64,000 bases of DNA from JABDIY01 sp963803845 (GTDB taxonomy: Bacteria; Actinomycetota; Acidimicrobiia; Acidimicrobiales; SZUA-35), in NCBI GenBank assembly GCA_963803845.1, contig CAWDNZ010000005.1, forward strand, positions 1,860,001 to 1,924,000, read 5' to 3'. This document shows positions 25,414-33,805 of this stretch, piece after piece; within the stretch, counting starts at the first letter, position 1; each line of letters starts with the position of its first letter. The notes under the pieces were generated by a model, which was given only the letters and a program-made list of their open reading frames with translations, did no database searches and was not told the DNA's origin. A program made the position numbers and the translations under genes.

Positions 25414-27425
25414 GCACCCCAAACGGCTCGGATCGTGACGGTCGAGACCTCCTGTGGGGCACACCACTTTTGGCCGAAGCATCACGCTACGACGACGACG
25501 CCCTCGTTGCCCTGGCCAACCGAGGTCTGCTCCGTCGCGGTGTCAAACTGCTTCCCGAAGACTCCACCGAGGTGACGATCAGCGCCGAAGGCGAAGCCAT
25601 CCGGCTCGTCGCCCCCGAGTGGACGGTCACCTTCCACTCGTCGGAGCCAACTGCTGCTGGACGGTGTGAGTGCGCCACCGCTGGTGCTTGTCAGCATCTG
25701 ATAGCCGCAATCCTGCACCTGCGACGTCTGTCCAATGAGTCCGATCCTGCTGTCGAAACCGAGCACGCGGCCGACCCTGACCATTTGTCGTCTGAGGACG
25801 GGGCGGCTCTGTCGGAAACCGTGGACGGAGCCAGTATCCGCCGAATGCTCGTCGAGCTCACCGATGACGAACTTCTGGCTTGGACCCGAAAGGCCGACGG
25901 TCGCTGGGCCCGCACTCGGGCGGCGTCGTTGGACGGCACACGGATCATGGTTGAACAGGGAGCCAACTTGAGGGTGAACCTGCCGGCCCCATATGGCGAA
26001 GTGTTCTTCATGGGCCCCTCGCTCGACGCTGCGATCGTGAAGCCGACAACCGGCAACGACCGACGCACTGTCGGGTTGGCGGTGTTGGCCGTCTGGTTGC
26101 TGGCTGAGCGAGAACTCTCCAACACCGACGAGGTGACGGCACCCTCATCGGAACTGGTGGTGGAACGCCAGCGTGTCACTCAACGGGCAATTCGATTGGC
26201 CACCGACTTGGTGAGTATCGGCCTACTCCACCTTGGAAAGGCAGATCAAGAGCATCTCGATTCACTATCGGCTTCAGCGCGGGGAACCAAGCTTTACCGT
26301 CTCGCACTACTGGCCGAACGGGCATCGGATCACGTGGCTGCGCTGGCCGCTCAGGCCCCGACGGCCGACACCGGTGTCCTTCTAGACCAGCTCGCCGAGA
26401 TCCATGTCTTGGCCCACCGCATCCACAGTCTGCTAACGGTGGGTCATCCGATTCCCGATGGCCTGCTGGGCCGGGCCAGAGCTCAATTCGAAGACGTCGG
26501 CCATTTGGACCTGTTGGCCATAGGCCACTATCGCTGGGGAACGAGCAAGTTCGGCGGGGTGAGCGCCGTCTTCATCCAGGCACGAAGTGGCGAGTCCTTC
26601 ACGTTGTCCAAACCCACCACGATCTCGGGCCAACCGATGCCAGCTGCGATCGGCTGGGAACAGCCGGCAACGGTAGAGCAACTGTCTGGCCATCGCCTCC
26701 ACCTGGCCAACGCCAAGGCCAGCGTGGAGCGACGGTTGTCGACAGCCCCATCGACTTCGCTTCAGCTGGGTTCGGCCCTCCAAATCGAGGATCTAGACCA
26801 CGCTCTGTGGGTTGGCTCCCTCCCTGGGCTCCCGAGCCGACTGTCGGGTCGAATGATGGCACCCTGGGCGGCGACCGCCGTGACCGGTCAACATGCCGGG
26901 GCCAGCTTCGACGGAGTGACCCAACGCTTCGTGTGGCCACTCACCACCACCGCTGGACGCGTGGACCTGGTTGTTCCATTCACCGACCACATGGGGGTCG
27001 CGGTGGACCAGCTCGAATCCCTTGCTCGGACCGGTGCGCCGGAATTGGTGATGGGCCGCCTGAGAGCCTCCGGACGGCAGGTCGAGATGTGGCCCATCTC
27101 GGTGTTCATCGATGGTTCTTTCCTGAACCTCTCCAGCCCCGGGCCTGGATCCGGGAGCGGCGAAGGCCTCGAGATTCCTGACCCACCACCTCCGGCTTCG
27201 AACCCTGCGCCCGACCACATCCAGCAGATCGAGGGTCAGATCCAGGCACTGGCCGAGCGCGGTGTCCGTTCGCTCCCGGCCGCACGCCGCACCGCTGTTG
27301 CCGGCTCGGCAGCTACATGGGGCCTCGGACCCGTCGCCGACGTTCTGACCCAGGACATCGAACACGAGGTGGCCGTGCTCCGGGCCGCCTGGGTGATGCT
27401 CGCCTACCGCGATCTCTGCGACTAA
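25410..27425 (+). CDS. SWIM zinc-finger protein (YehQ-like)
   Basis: A 671-residue protein. The SWIM motif C-x-C-x(5)-C-x-H is seen as CECATAGACQH (86-96). The rest is a long, mostly helical region without a domain I can name; the C-terminal 100 residues include a Pro/Gly/Ser-rich linker. SWIM domains bind zinc and usually DNA or protein. I place the start at TTG 25410, which overlaps the vWA stop by 4 nt; a GTG at 25389 is the alternative. Last gene of the DUF4132-MoxR-DUF5682-vWA-SWIM unit, it ends immediately before repeat R1b. Confidence 0.87.
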   Translation: MSTPNGSDRDGRDLLWGTPLLAEASRYDDDALVALANRGLLRRGVKLLPEDSTEVTISAEGEAIRLVAPEWTVTFHSSEPTAAGRCECATAGACQHLIAAILHLRRLSNESDPAVETEHAADPDHLSSEDGAALSETVDGASIRRMLVELTDDELLAWTRKADGRWARTRAASLDGTRIMVEQGANLRVNLPAPYGEVFFMGPSLDAAIVKPTTGNDRRTVGLAVLAVWLLAERELSNTDEVTAPSSELVVERQRVTQRAIRLATDLVSIGLLHLGKADQEHLDSLSASARGTKLYRLALLAERASDHVAALAAQAPTADTGVLLDQLAEIHVLAHRIHSLLTVGHPIPDGLLGRARAQFEDVGHLDLLAIGHYRWGTSKFGGVSAVFIQARSGESFTLSKPTTISGQPMPAAIGWEQPATVEQLSGHRLHLANAKASVERRLSTAPSTSLQLGSALQIEDLDHALWVGSLPGLPSRLSGRMMAPWAATAVTGQHAGASFDGVTQRFVWPLTTTAGRVDLVVPFTDHMGVAVDQLESLARTGAPELVMGRLRASGRQVEMWPISVFIDGSFLNLSSPGPGSGSGEGLEIPDPPPPASNPAPDHIQQIEGQIQALAERGVRSLPAARRTAVAGSAATWGLGPVADVLTQDIEHEVAVLRAAWVMLAYRDLCD

Positions 27426-27510
27426 CCCCCAAATTCCTGTTCACACCCACACTGGTCGTGGCTATCACGCCGGCAGAACGTCGCTTTGTGGGTCACAACA
27501 GGAATTTCAC
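27426..27510. repeat. 80-bp palindromic repeat R1, copy b
   Basis: It starts directly after the SWIM gene stop. The terminal inverted repeats AAATTCCTGT (27431-27440) and ACAGGAATTT (27498-27507) are perfect and extend to about 21 bp with three central mismatches. It is 90% identical over 80 bp to the copy at 14371 and in direct orientation. It could fold into a long hairpin and double as a terminator between convergent genes. Confidence 0.87.
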
Positions 27511-27566
27511 GCTGGCCCAAGGACAGCAGAGGCCCGATCCAACCTGAACTCAATTTCACGCGCCAT

Positions 27567-28142
27567 TCAGACGGATTGTTGTGGTGCCTCCCAATCCGCC
27601 CGGGTGATGCCATAGAGCACGTGGTCGTGCCATTGCTCGTTTCGCCACTCACAGCCGCGAACGATCCCCTCCTGCAAGAAGCCAGCCTTCACCAGCGCAC
27701 GCTGCTCGGCGATGTTATCCACAGCCGTATCGGCCTGAATTCGGTTGGTGGGGGTGCGGTTGAAGAGATGCGAAACAAGCAGGCGCTGAGCCGCCGATCC
27801 AACTCCTCGACCTCGGAATTCTGGCAACAGAGCAATGCCGAAGGTGGGGCAAACACTCTGTGGCGACGGTCCCCAGCGTTCGGTCCTCCACCCCACGTCG
27901 CCGGCGAATGTGCCGTCGATCGTCACCACGAATTGCCCTGACGCGCTTCCCTGCAGCCCGTCCGCAGCGAATCGTCGCTCCAGATCTTCAAGGGCCTGCT
28001 CCACCGTCATGGGTCCGGCGAAATTGAATTCGCCGCCCAACTCCCGACTGGCCCGGATCTCGGCCATGAATGGCAGATCCCGTGCCTCGACTGCGCGCAG
28101 GCCCACGGTCAACCCGGGGGCTGCTGGTGGGGTGTCCGGCAT
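27567..28142 (-). CDS. GNAT-family N-acetyltransferase
   Basis: A 191-residue RimJ/RimL-like acetyltransferase. GLRAVEARDLPFMAEI opens the fold, the acetyl-CoA loop is LLPEFRGRGVGSAAQ, and NIAEQRALVKAGFLQEG is the conserved C-terminal segment. The substrate is unknown; relatives act on protein N-termini, amino acids or antibiotics. The ATG at 28142 (MPDTPP) was chosen because upstream in-frame codons run into a short tandem repeat and then toward the divergent proS promoter region. Confidence 0.88.
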   Translation of the reverse strand: MPDTPPAAPGLTVGLRAVEARDLPFMAEIRASRELGGEFNFAGPMTVEQALEDLERRFAADGLQGSASGQFVVTIDGTFAGDVGWRTERWGPSPQSVCPTFGIALLPEFRGRGVGSAAQRLLVSHLFNRTPTNRIQADTAVDNIAEQRALVKAGFLQEGIVRGCEWRNEQWHDHVLYGITRADWEAPQQSV

Positions 28143-28198
28143 CGCTCCATTCTGGACCATGACGCTCCATTTTGGACGATGACGCTCCGTTCCTGATG
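28143..28198. promoter_or_regulatory. Tandem 20-bp repeats between the GNAT gene and proS
   Basis: Two full copies and one partial copy of a 20-bp unit (CGCTCCATTYTGGACSATGA) run from 28143 to 28198, with a period of about two helical turns. Each full unit contains a TCCA-N3-TGGA dyad. It lies just upstream of the GNAT ATG in the divergent intergenic region, so it may be an operator array. Confidence 0.5.
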
Positions 28199-28251
28199 CA
28201 GCCCGAATAACGAAAGCCCAGCGGGATTGCGCAGCTACGCTCAAACCCACT

Positions 28252-29958
28252 ATGCGCTGGTCGAAACTCTTCACCCCCACACTGCGGGACGCCCCGAACG
28301 ATGCGGTCGCCCCAAGCCACAAGCTGCTGATCCGGGGCGGATTCATTCGTCAGCTTCACGCCGGCCACTACTCCATGCTGCCGCTGGGCTGGAAGGTGCA
28401 CCAGAAGGTGGCTCAGATCGTCCGGGAAGAGATCGAAGCCATCGGTGGACAGGAATTCCTGCTTCCTACGATGCATCCGGCGGAGATCTGGCAGAAATCC
28501 GGTCGCTGGGACACGATGGGCGAGATCATGTTCCGGCTCGATGACCGCCGAGGTAACGCCACGGCCCTCGGAATCACACACGAAGAGATCTTCACCACGG
28601 TTGCTGCCGAGCTGAGCAGCTACAAACAGCTTCCCCAGATCTGGTATCACATCCAAACGAAATTCCGTGATGAGGCTCGACCGAAAAGCGGCCTCCTCCG
28701 TGTGCGGGAATTCCACATGAAGGACAGCTACTCGTTCGACGTCGACGACGCCGGACTGGATGCCAGTTTCGAGCTCCACGATGCGGCCTACCGAAAGATC
28801 TTTGCCCGCCTGGAGATCCCGTCGTTCGGCGTAGAGGCCAGTTCCGGTGCCATGGGCGGAAACGACTCGGTGGAGTTCATGACACCCTCCGACGCCGGCG
28901 AGGACGACGTGATCCGCTGCCCGAAATGCGACTATTCGGCCAACATCGAAAAGGGCACATCCGCCATCGCTTCCATCCAGGACGAGCCGGGGCCAGAGGC
29001 GCCGGAGCGGTTCGACACCCCCGGTGTCCGGACCATCAAGGCACTGGAGGAGTTCCCCGGTGGAGCCGCTGCGGATCGTCAGCTCAAGACGCTGGTGATG
29101 ATGATGGACGGCGTCACGACGCTGGTTCTGGTTCGAGGCGACCATCAGCTGAACACGCAGAAATTGTCCGATGTCACCGGCGCGATCGAAATCCGTCCCG
29201 CCGAAGTGAAAGAAACATTCGCAGCGATGGGCGCACACCCCGGTTCGCTAGGGGCGGTCGCCGTGGTGGATCTCCCCATCATCGTTGATGAAGCCCTTCG
29301 CGGGCGGACCAATATGACCACCGGCGCCAACACCGACGATGTTCATTACCGAGGTGTTTCCGTGGACCGCGACATCAAGGTGTCGCAGTGGGCCGACCTC
29401 CGCGAGGTCCAGGCGGGAGAAGCCTGCGTCAGTTGCGGCACCGCACTGGAGATCGTTCGCTGTATCGAGATCGGCCATATCTTCAAACTGGGGACCAAAT
29501 ATGCCGAGGTATTCGGCGCCAAGGTCTCCACCCCCGAGGGCGGCGAAACCCCCATCGTGATGGGGAGCTACGGAATCGGCATCGGCCGAAACATGGCAGC
29601 CGTGGTGGAAGCCCATCACGATGACAAAGGCATCATCTGGCCGGTATCGGTGGCGCCGTTCGAGGCGGTCATCACCCTCATGCGACTTGATGAAGAAACA
29701 ATTGCTGCCGGCGAGAAGCTCTATGCAGAACTCAAAGCTGCCGGTGTGGACGTGCTGTTGGACGACCGCGATGCTCGAGCCGGGGTGAAGTTCGCCGATG
29801 CCGAACTGATCGGGATCCCGTACCGGCTCACGCTCGGTCCCCGGGGACTGGCAGACGGGAATGCCGAGTTCACGGTCCGCTCTTCCGGCGAGACCACCAA
29901 CGTAGACCTCGCCTCCGCCGCAGCCACGGTGTGGGAAGCGGTCTCGGCCGCTCGCTGA
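28252..29958 (+). CDS. proS: Prolyl-tRNA synthetase
   Basis: A 568-residue class II synthetase of the bacterial type, with an editing insertion. The N-terminus is MRWSKLFTPTLRDAP; motif 2 is seen around FRDEARPKSGLLRVREFHMKD and motif 3 near GSYGIGIGRNMAAVVE. The anticodon-binding domain closes the protein. It charges tRNA-Pro. Length and order are normal for ProS. It is transcribed away from the GNAT gene. Confidence 0.97.
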   Translation: MRWSKLFTPTLRDAPNDAVAPSHKLLIRGGFIRQLHAGHYSMLPLGWKVHQKVAQIVREEIEAIGGQEFLLPTMHPAEIWQKSGRWDTMGEIMFRLDDRRGNATALGITHEEIFTTVAAELSSYKQLPQIWYHIQTKFRDEARPKSGLLRVREFHMKDSYSFDVDDAGLDASFELHDAAYRKIFARLEIPSFGVEASSGAMGGNDSVEFMTPSDAGEDDVIRCPKCDYSANIEKGTSAIASIQDEPGPEAPERFDTPGVRTIKALEEFPGGAAADRQLKTLVMMMDGVTTLVLVRGDHQLNTQKLSDVTGAIEIRPAEVKETFAAMGAHPGSLGAVAVVDLPIIVDEALRGRTNMTTGANTDDVHYRGVSVDRDIKVSQWADLREVQAGEACVSCGTALEIVRCIEIGHIFKLGTKYAEVFGAKVSTPEGGETPIVMGSYGIGIGRNMAAVVEAHHDDKGIIWPVSVAPFEAVITLMRLDEETIAAGEKLYAELKAAGVDVLLDDRDARAGVKFADAELIGIPYRLTLGPRGLADGNAEFTVRSSGETTNVDLASAAATVWEAVSAAR

Positions 29959-29987
29959 GGATCGTGGGACCCGTTACGGCGGGTACT

Positions 29988-30614
29988 TCAGGTGAGAGTG
30001 CCCACGACCAACGCGATCTGGGCGAGGTGGTAAGTCACGTGGACAGCTACTCGCCCACCCGGGGCCTCGTCGACGAACCGGCCATACCCCAACAGGGCAT
30101 CGGAGGCGACGAACAGCAACGCCCCACTGACCAGAAATAACCGCCCGGTCCCCGCGAGAAGCGTGGTGGTCAGGCCGATCGTGAGAATGTAGGCCACGAC
30201 CGGAACGAAGTAGCTCGTGCCGTGCACGGAATCGGTGATCTTGGTACCAACGGTGGCGATCATGACGCTGGCGATCAGGAGACCGGCAAGCATCCAGAGA
30301 CTGCGCATTCCAATCGATGCGGCAAGAGCAGCATACGCCAGGTGGCCCACCAGGAACGATGCCAAACCGGCAACAAACTTGTCTACCCGGGGCAGGAGCA
30401 AGAGATCGCCAAGCAGGCCTGCGACGAGAGCTAACAGTAACCACAGTTGCTGGTCACCGGCGAGCTCTCCCGCCCAGGCGGCCACAATCAGGGCCACCAG
30501 CACGGCGGGCTTGGCTCCTTGTTCGATTCGCTCGTTGCCTGTGGACACCGACCACCAGTCCAGCCCGGCAGCAAGAGCGGCGAAGGCGATGAAGATCCAA
30601 CTAATCGTCGTCAC
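29988..30614 (-). CDS. YhhN-family membrane protein
   Basis: A 208-residue integral membrane protein with about seven to eight hydrophobic helices. It resembles the YhhN/TMEM86 family, whose vertebrate members are lysoplasmalogenases; the bacterial function is not settled. Conserved-looking segments are LLGDLLLL and SDALLGYGRF, with acidic residues in membrane helices. The GTG at 30614 was chosen because the first helix starts there; it overlaps the end of the upstream lipoprotein gene by 14 nt, suggesting coupling. Confidence 0.8.
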   Translation of the reverse strand: MTTISWIFIAFAALAAGLDWWSVSTGNERIEQGAKPAVLVALIVAAWAGELAGDQQLWLLLALVAGLLGDLLLLPRVDKFVAGLASFLVGHLAYAALAASIGMRSLWMLAGLLIASVMIATVGTKITDSVHGTSYFVPVVAYILTIGLTTTLLAGTGRLFLVSGALLFVASDALLGYGRFVDEAPGGRVAVHVTYHLAQIALVVGTLT

Positions 30615-32025
30615 GGCGCTCCCGCATAGGGCTCCAGAAGGCCACCGATCCCTCGGCGATCTTGAATGTTGCCGGGTCGGATCGACCCTCAGGAAGACGG
30701 TGGAGCCAGATCCCGTCGTCGCGGTCGACACTAGATCCGGGGAACACGAAGCGGGAGCTATCGGGACTCCAGATCGTCAGAGCCTGCGCATACTGATCAT
30801 AGAACGGCAGGTAGGCCCCCTCGAACTGGGCGCTCAGGAAAAAGCGAGGGGTTCGCGAAATCTCGTCCCCAGCGATGCTCGAAACGGTCCAACGGGAGTA
30901 CCCGCTACCTTCGCCCGGCGAGTCGAAGTTCACGCTGGCGATCAGTTCGCTATTCGGCGCCCAGAATGCCGCCCGAATCGCCTCCGTGCGCAGCGTTGTG
31001 ATTTCTTCGGTCTCCAGATCAAGAATGTGCAGCCCTCGACCCAACGGCGCACCGTCTTGGAACTTGCGCGCACTGCTGGAGGCGCTGTTCACCAGGGCCA
31101 CCACGCCACTCCCCTCCACCAGAATCGACAGCTTCCTCCCGTCCGGAGAGAGCACTAAAGTTGCACGGCCGTTGACCTCCGCGACGCGGCGGGCGAGACC
31201 AGGATCAAACTCCCCGTCGAGAGCGAGGTCCAACCTCAGTACTGCGCCATCTCCCCCGGTGGACTGGGCATTGTTGACCGCGACGAAAACCGCTGAGCCA
31301 TCGGCAAGGAGGGCCGGAGCTCGGAATGTGGGAGCAACGAATTGGACATCGGTGCCAACGCCGGACTCGAGATCAAATGTGCGGAGCGTGTTTCCCGCAT
31401 GAGCCACAACCCCTTCACCTCCGGGCCGCCACGAGAAGTAATAGGGGATGTCTGCTTCGACCACAGGCGTCGAGCCGCCCCCATCTACGATGGCCAATCC
31501 CGTTCCGCCGGCGGCATTCCCCAGGATAGCGAGACGCCCAGATCCGTCGGGCGCCCACACCGAATAATAGGAGACAACGGGAGCGGGGACCTCGGCCTCG
31601 ATCGCAACCGAACCGTCCTCCGCCACGGTTCCAAACACGATCGCACCCGAAGCGGAGATCGGGTCGAAACTGGTCCAGGCCAGGCGGCGGCCATCGGGCG
31701 AGAACACCGGTTGAGCGGCGTCGTTGGTGGTGGAAGCCGGCACCTCACCGGCGAAGGTGAGAATCGAGAGGTTCTGATCGGCGGTATGCACGACGATCCG
31801 ATCGTCAGGACCAAGCAGTTCGAAGAGCTCACCGGGGCCGGGCTCAGGTACCGGCTCCGGATCGTCTTGCGGGAGCGTCTCGGCGGGAGAGTCGTCCACG
31901 TCGGGCGGCGCCGTGGAAGTAGTTGAGTTCTCGGTGTTCTCCTCGCCCGAAAAGAGCGTGCAACCGCCGGCGAGCAGCGCCAAGACACACAGAACGGTCA
32001 GTTCTAAGCAGGCGGTGCGCTTCAT
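30601..32025 (-). CDS. Lipoprotein with beta-propeller-like repeats
   Basis: A 474-residue predicted lipoprotein. The signal peptide MKRTACLELTVLCVLALLAGGC ends in the lipobox LAGGC. An acidic/Pro-rich linker follows, then repeated propeller-type blades of the WD40/TolB-like kind (FSPDGRRLAWTSF, VLSPDGRKLSILV, WSPDSSRFVFPG). Such proteins typically bind partners at the cell surface; no enzymatic motif is visible. The ATG at 32025 is preferred over upstream codons because it gives a compact lipoprotein signal. Confidence 0.8.
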   Translation of the reverse strand: MKRTACLELTVLCVLALLAGGCTLFSGEENTENSTTSTAPPDVDDSPAETLPQDDPEPVPEPGPGELFELLGPDDRIVVHTADQNLSILTFAGEVPASTTNDAAQPVFSPDGRRLAWTSFDPISASGAIVFGTVAEDGSVAIEAEVPAPVVSYYSVWAPDGSGRLAILGNAAGGTGLAIVDGGGSTPVVEADIPYYFSWRPGGEGVVAHAGNTLRTFDLESGVGTDVQFVAPTFRAPALLADGSAVFVAVNNAQSTGGDGAVLRLDLALDGEFDPGLARRVAEVNGRATLVLSPDGRKLSILVEGSGVVALVNSASSSARKFQDGAPLGRGLHILDLETEEITTLRTEAIRAAFWAPNSELIASVNFDSPGEGSGYSRWTVSSIAGDEISRTPRFFLSAQFEGAYLPFYDQYAQALTIWSPDSSRFVFPGSSVDRDDGIWLHRLPEGRSDPATFKIAEGSVAFWSPMRERRDDD

Positions 32026-32094
32026 TGCTGGATGAGGGTCAGAACGCACACCGAGACCGTATCCGACAACCACCAACGGTGAGTTGCGATGGGC

Positions 32095-33522
32095 TTACGG
32101 GTTTGCGGCGAGCTGCTCCACAGGGGCGAAATCGTCCCTCAGCACGACGCCGTCAGCGCTGAACACATCGATGTCGTCAACCAGAACGCCGTGCTCGAAG
32201 TCCACCTGGGGCGGAGTGATCGGGCTGTCGGATGCGATCAAGATCTGATTGGCCGGGGTCTTGCGAGGCCAATCGTTCGGGACTACCGCCCCACGGAAGT
32301 CGAAGTGTTCTGCCAAGGTTGCCAGTTCGGCCTCCGCAAATCGGTTCCGGTCACCGTCGATGATGTTCATGACGTAGACACCCCCGGGGCGTAGCACTCG
32401 ATCCAGCTCTGCGATGACCTCGGTGGTGGTGAGGTGCCACGGCACACTGAGCCCTCCGAACGCATCGCCCACAACCAGGTCATACCCGTCGGTGGGAAGT
32501 CCGGCCAGCGCCAATCGGGCATCACCCGTACGTACCTCGAGTTCCGGCCCGGTCACCAGGCCCAGTTGCTCCCGGGCAACCTCCACTAGTAAGGGGTCGA
32601 TCTCCAACACCAGGTGGGTCGAGCCGGGTCGGGTGGCGTTGATGTAGCGAGGCACGCTGAAGGCCCCACCACCCAGATGGAGTGCGTCAACCGGACCGGG
32701 TGGGAGCGTGTCGATCACGTCACCGATGATGTTGATGTAGCGAAACTCCAAATGGGTCGGGTCCTCGAGATCCACGGCACCGTGGCGGAGGGTGTCGAGC
32801 ACCAGGAACCGCAAGTTCGGATTGTCGGGGTCGGTCACCACCCGGCCGCAGGCGTATGCCGATTCGAATTCGCACGGGTTGGCAGAAACTGTGGCGGCGC
32901 TGAACACCAGCACTGCGGACAGGGCGATTCCGCCCGAGGGAAGTTTGCCCGAACCCAGCCGGATCGTGTGGGCGATCCCCCAAATGACCAACGCCAGACC
33001 CACCGCCAGGATGATGGGCCGGGTGGGAACGGCGGACACCAGCACAAACCCGGTGAAGAACGTACCGAAGAGTGCACCGACGGTTCCAGCGGCGGAGAGT
33101 CCGCCCACAACTTCGCCGGTCTCGGTAAGGCTCTGCAGCCGCAATTTGGCGACCATCGGGCTCACGGTGGTCAGGACCATTGCCGGCAAGAAGAAGCCAA
33201 AGAGTGCGAGCACAACTATGGCGGGGACGGCGCTGCCGATTCCCGGACCGAGGAATGAAACGATCGGGATGGACAACCAGCTGAGAACTCCGCCGGCCAT
33301 GAGCGCTGGGCCGATCATCTTGTTTGGTTCGTTTCTGTCGGCCAGACGCCCCCCGATGGCGGACCCCAGCGCGATGCCGGCCAAGATCGTTCCGATGATC
33401 CCGGTGAAGGTTTCGAGCGACACTCCGACGTACGGTGCCATGAGTCGTCCCGCCAGGATTTCGAGTACCAACACCGACGCCGACGTGAAAAAGACCAAAA
33501 TCCGGGCGTAGTTGAAACTCAC
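32095..33522 (-). CDS. Membrane protein fused to a spermidine-synthase-like domain
   Basis: A 475-residue protein. The N-terminal half has about six to seven membrane helices (for example VFFTSASVLVLEILAGRLMAPYVG, a typical opening of this family). The C-terminal half is a Rossmann methyltransferase-like domain related to spermidine synthase (LHLGGGAFSVPRY, LVLEIDPLLVEVA, DLVVGDAFGG). Proteins of this 'fused MFS/spermidine synthase' type are common in actinobacteria and have no assigned reaction; aminopropyl transfer should not be assumed. Confidence 0.85.
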   Translation of the reverse strand: MSFNYARILVFFTSASVLVLEILAGRLMAPYVGVSLETFTGIIGTILAGIALGSAIGGRLADRNEPNKMIGPALMAGGVLSWLSIPIVSFLGPGIGSAVPAIVVLALFGFFLPAMVLTTVSPMVAKLRLQSLTETGEVVGGLSAAGTVGALFGTFFTGFVLVSAVPTRPIILAVGLALVIWGIAHTIRLGSGKLPSGGIALSAVLVFSAATVSANPCEFESAYACGRVVTDPDNPNLRFLVLDTLRHGAVDLEDPTHLEFRYINIIGDVIDTLPPGPVDALHLGGGAFSVPRYINATRPGSTHLVLEIDPLLVEVAREQLGLVTGPELEVRTGDARLALAGLPTDGYDLVVGDAFGGLSVPWHLTTTEVIAELDRVLRPGGVYVMNIIDGDRNRFAEAELATLAEHFDFRGAVVPNDWPRKTPANQILIASDSPITPPQVDFEHGVLVDDIDVFSADGVVLRDDFAPVEQLAANP

Positions 33523-33545
33523 GCCGCCAGCCTAAACACCCACTC

Positions 33546-33627
33546 CGAAATTTCTGCTACAGGCGACATCCAGTGTCGCCTAGAGCAGACAGAACGCCGA
33601 AATGTCACCTACAGCAGACAGAACGGA
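33546..33627. repeat. Palindromic repeat R2, copy a
   Basis: It begins CGAAATTTCTGCTACAGGCG. AGGCGACA (33561-33568) and TGTCGCCT (33574-33581) form a perfect 8-bp stem with a 5-base loop, and CTGCT/AGCAG extend it outside. The first 23 bp match the element at 34897 at 21 positions. A second partial unit (GAAATGTCACCTACAGCAGAC) follows at once. Confidence 0.75.
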
Positions 33628-33805
33628 GTTCATGTGGAGGTCGATCCTCACGAGGCGATGGGGTCAGGCGTGCGTCACACTCCTACATCCCGCCGGCGGT
33701 GGGATTTGGATCCACCAGTGCCGCATCGTCGGTCGCACTGGACTGGAACGCGCCCTCTGGCCACGGCGATTAAATTCCGGCCGTCTATGGGACGATGTAG
33801 AAGTT
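33628..33805. other. Region upstream of the 33806 lipoprotein gene
   Basis: A short stretch between R2a and the lipoprotein ATG. Its open frames continue into the lipoprotein gene without any recognisable domain, so I treat it as leader/promoter DNA. No clear promoter hexamers were identified. Confidence 0.4.
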
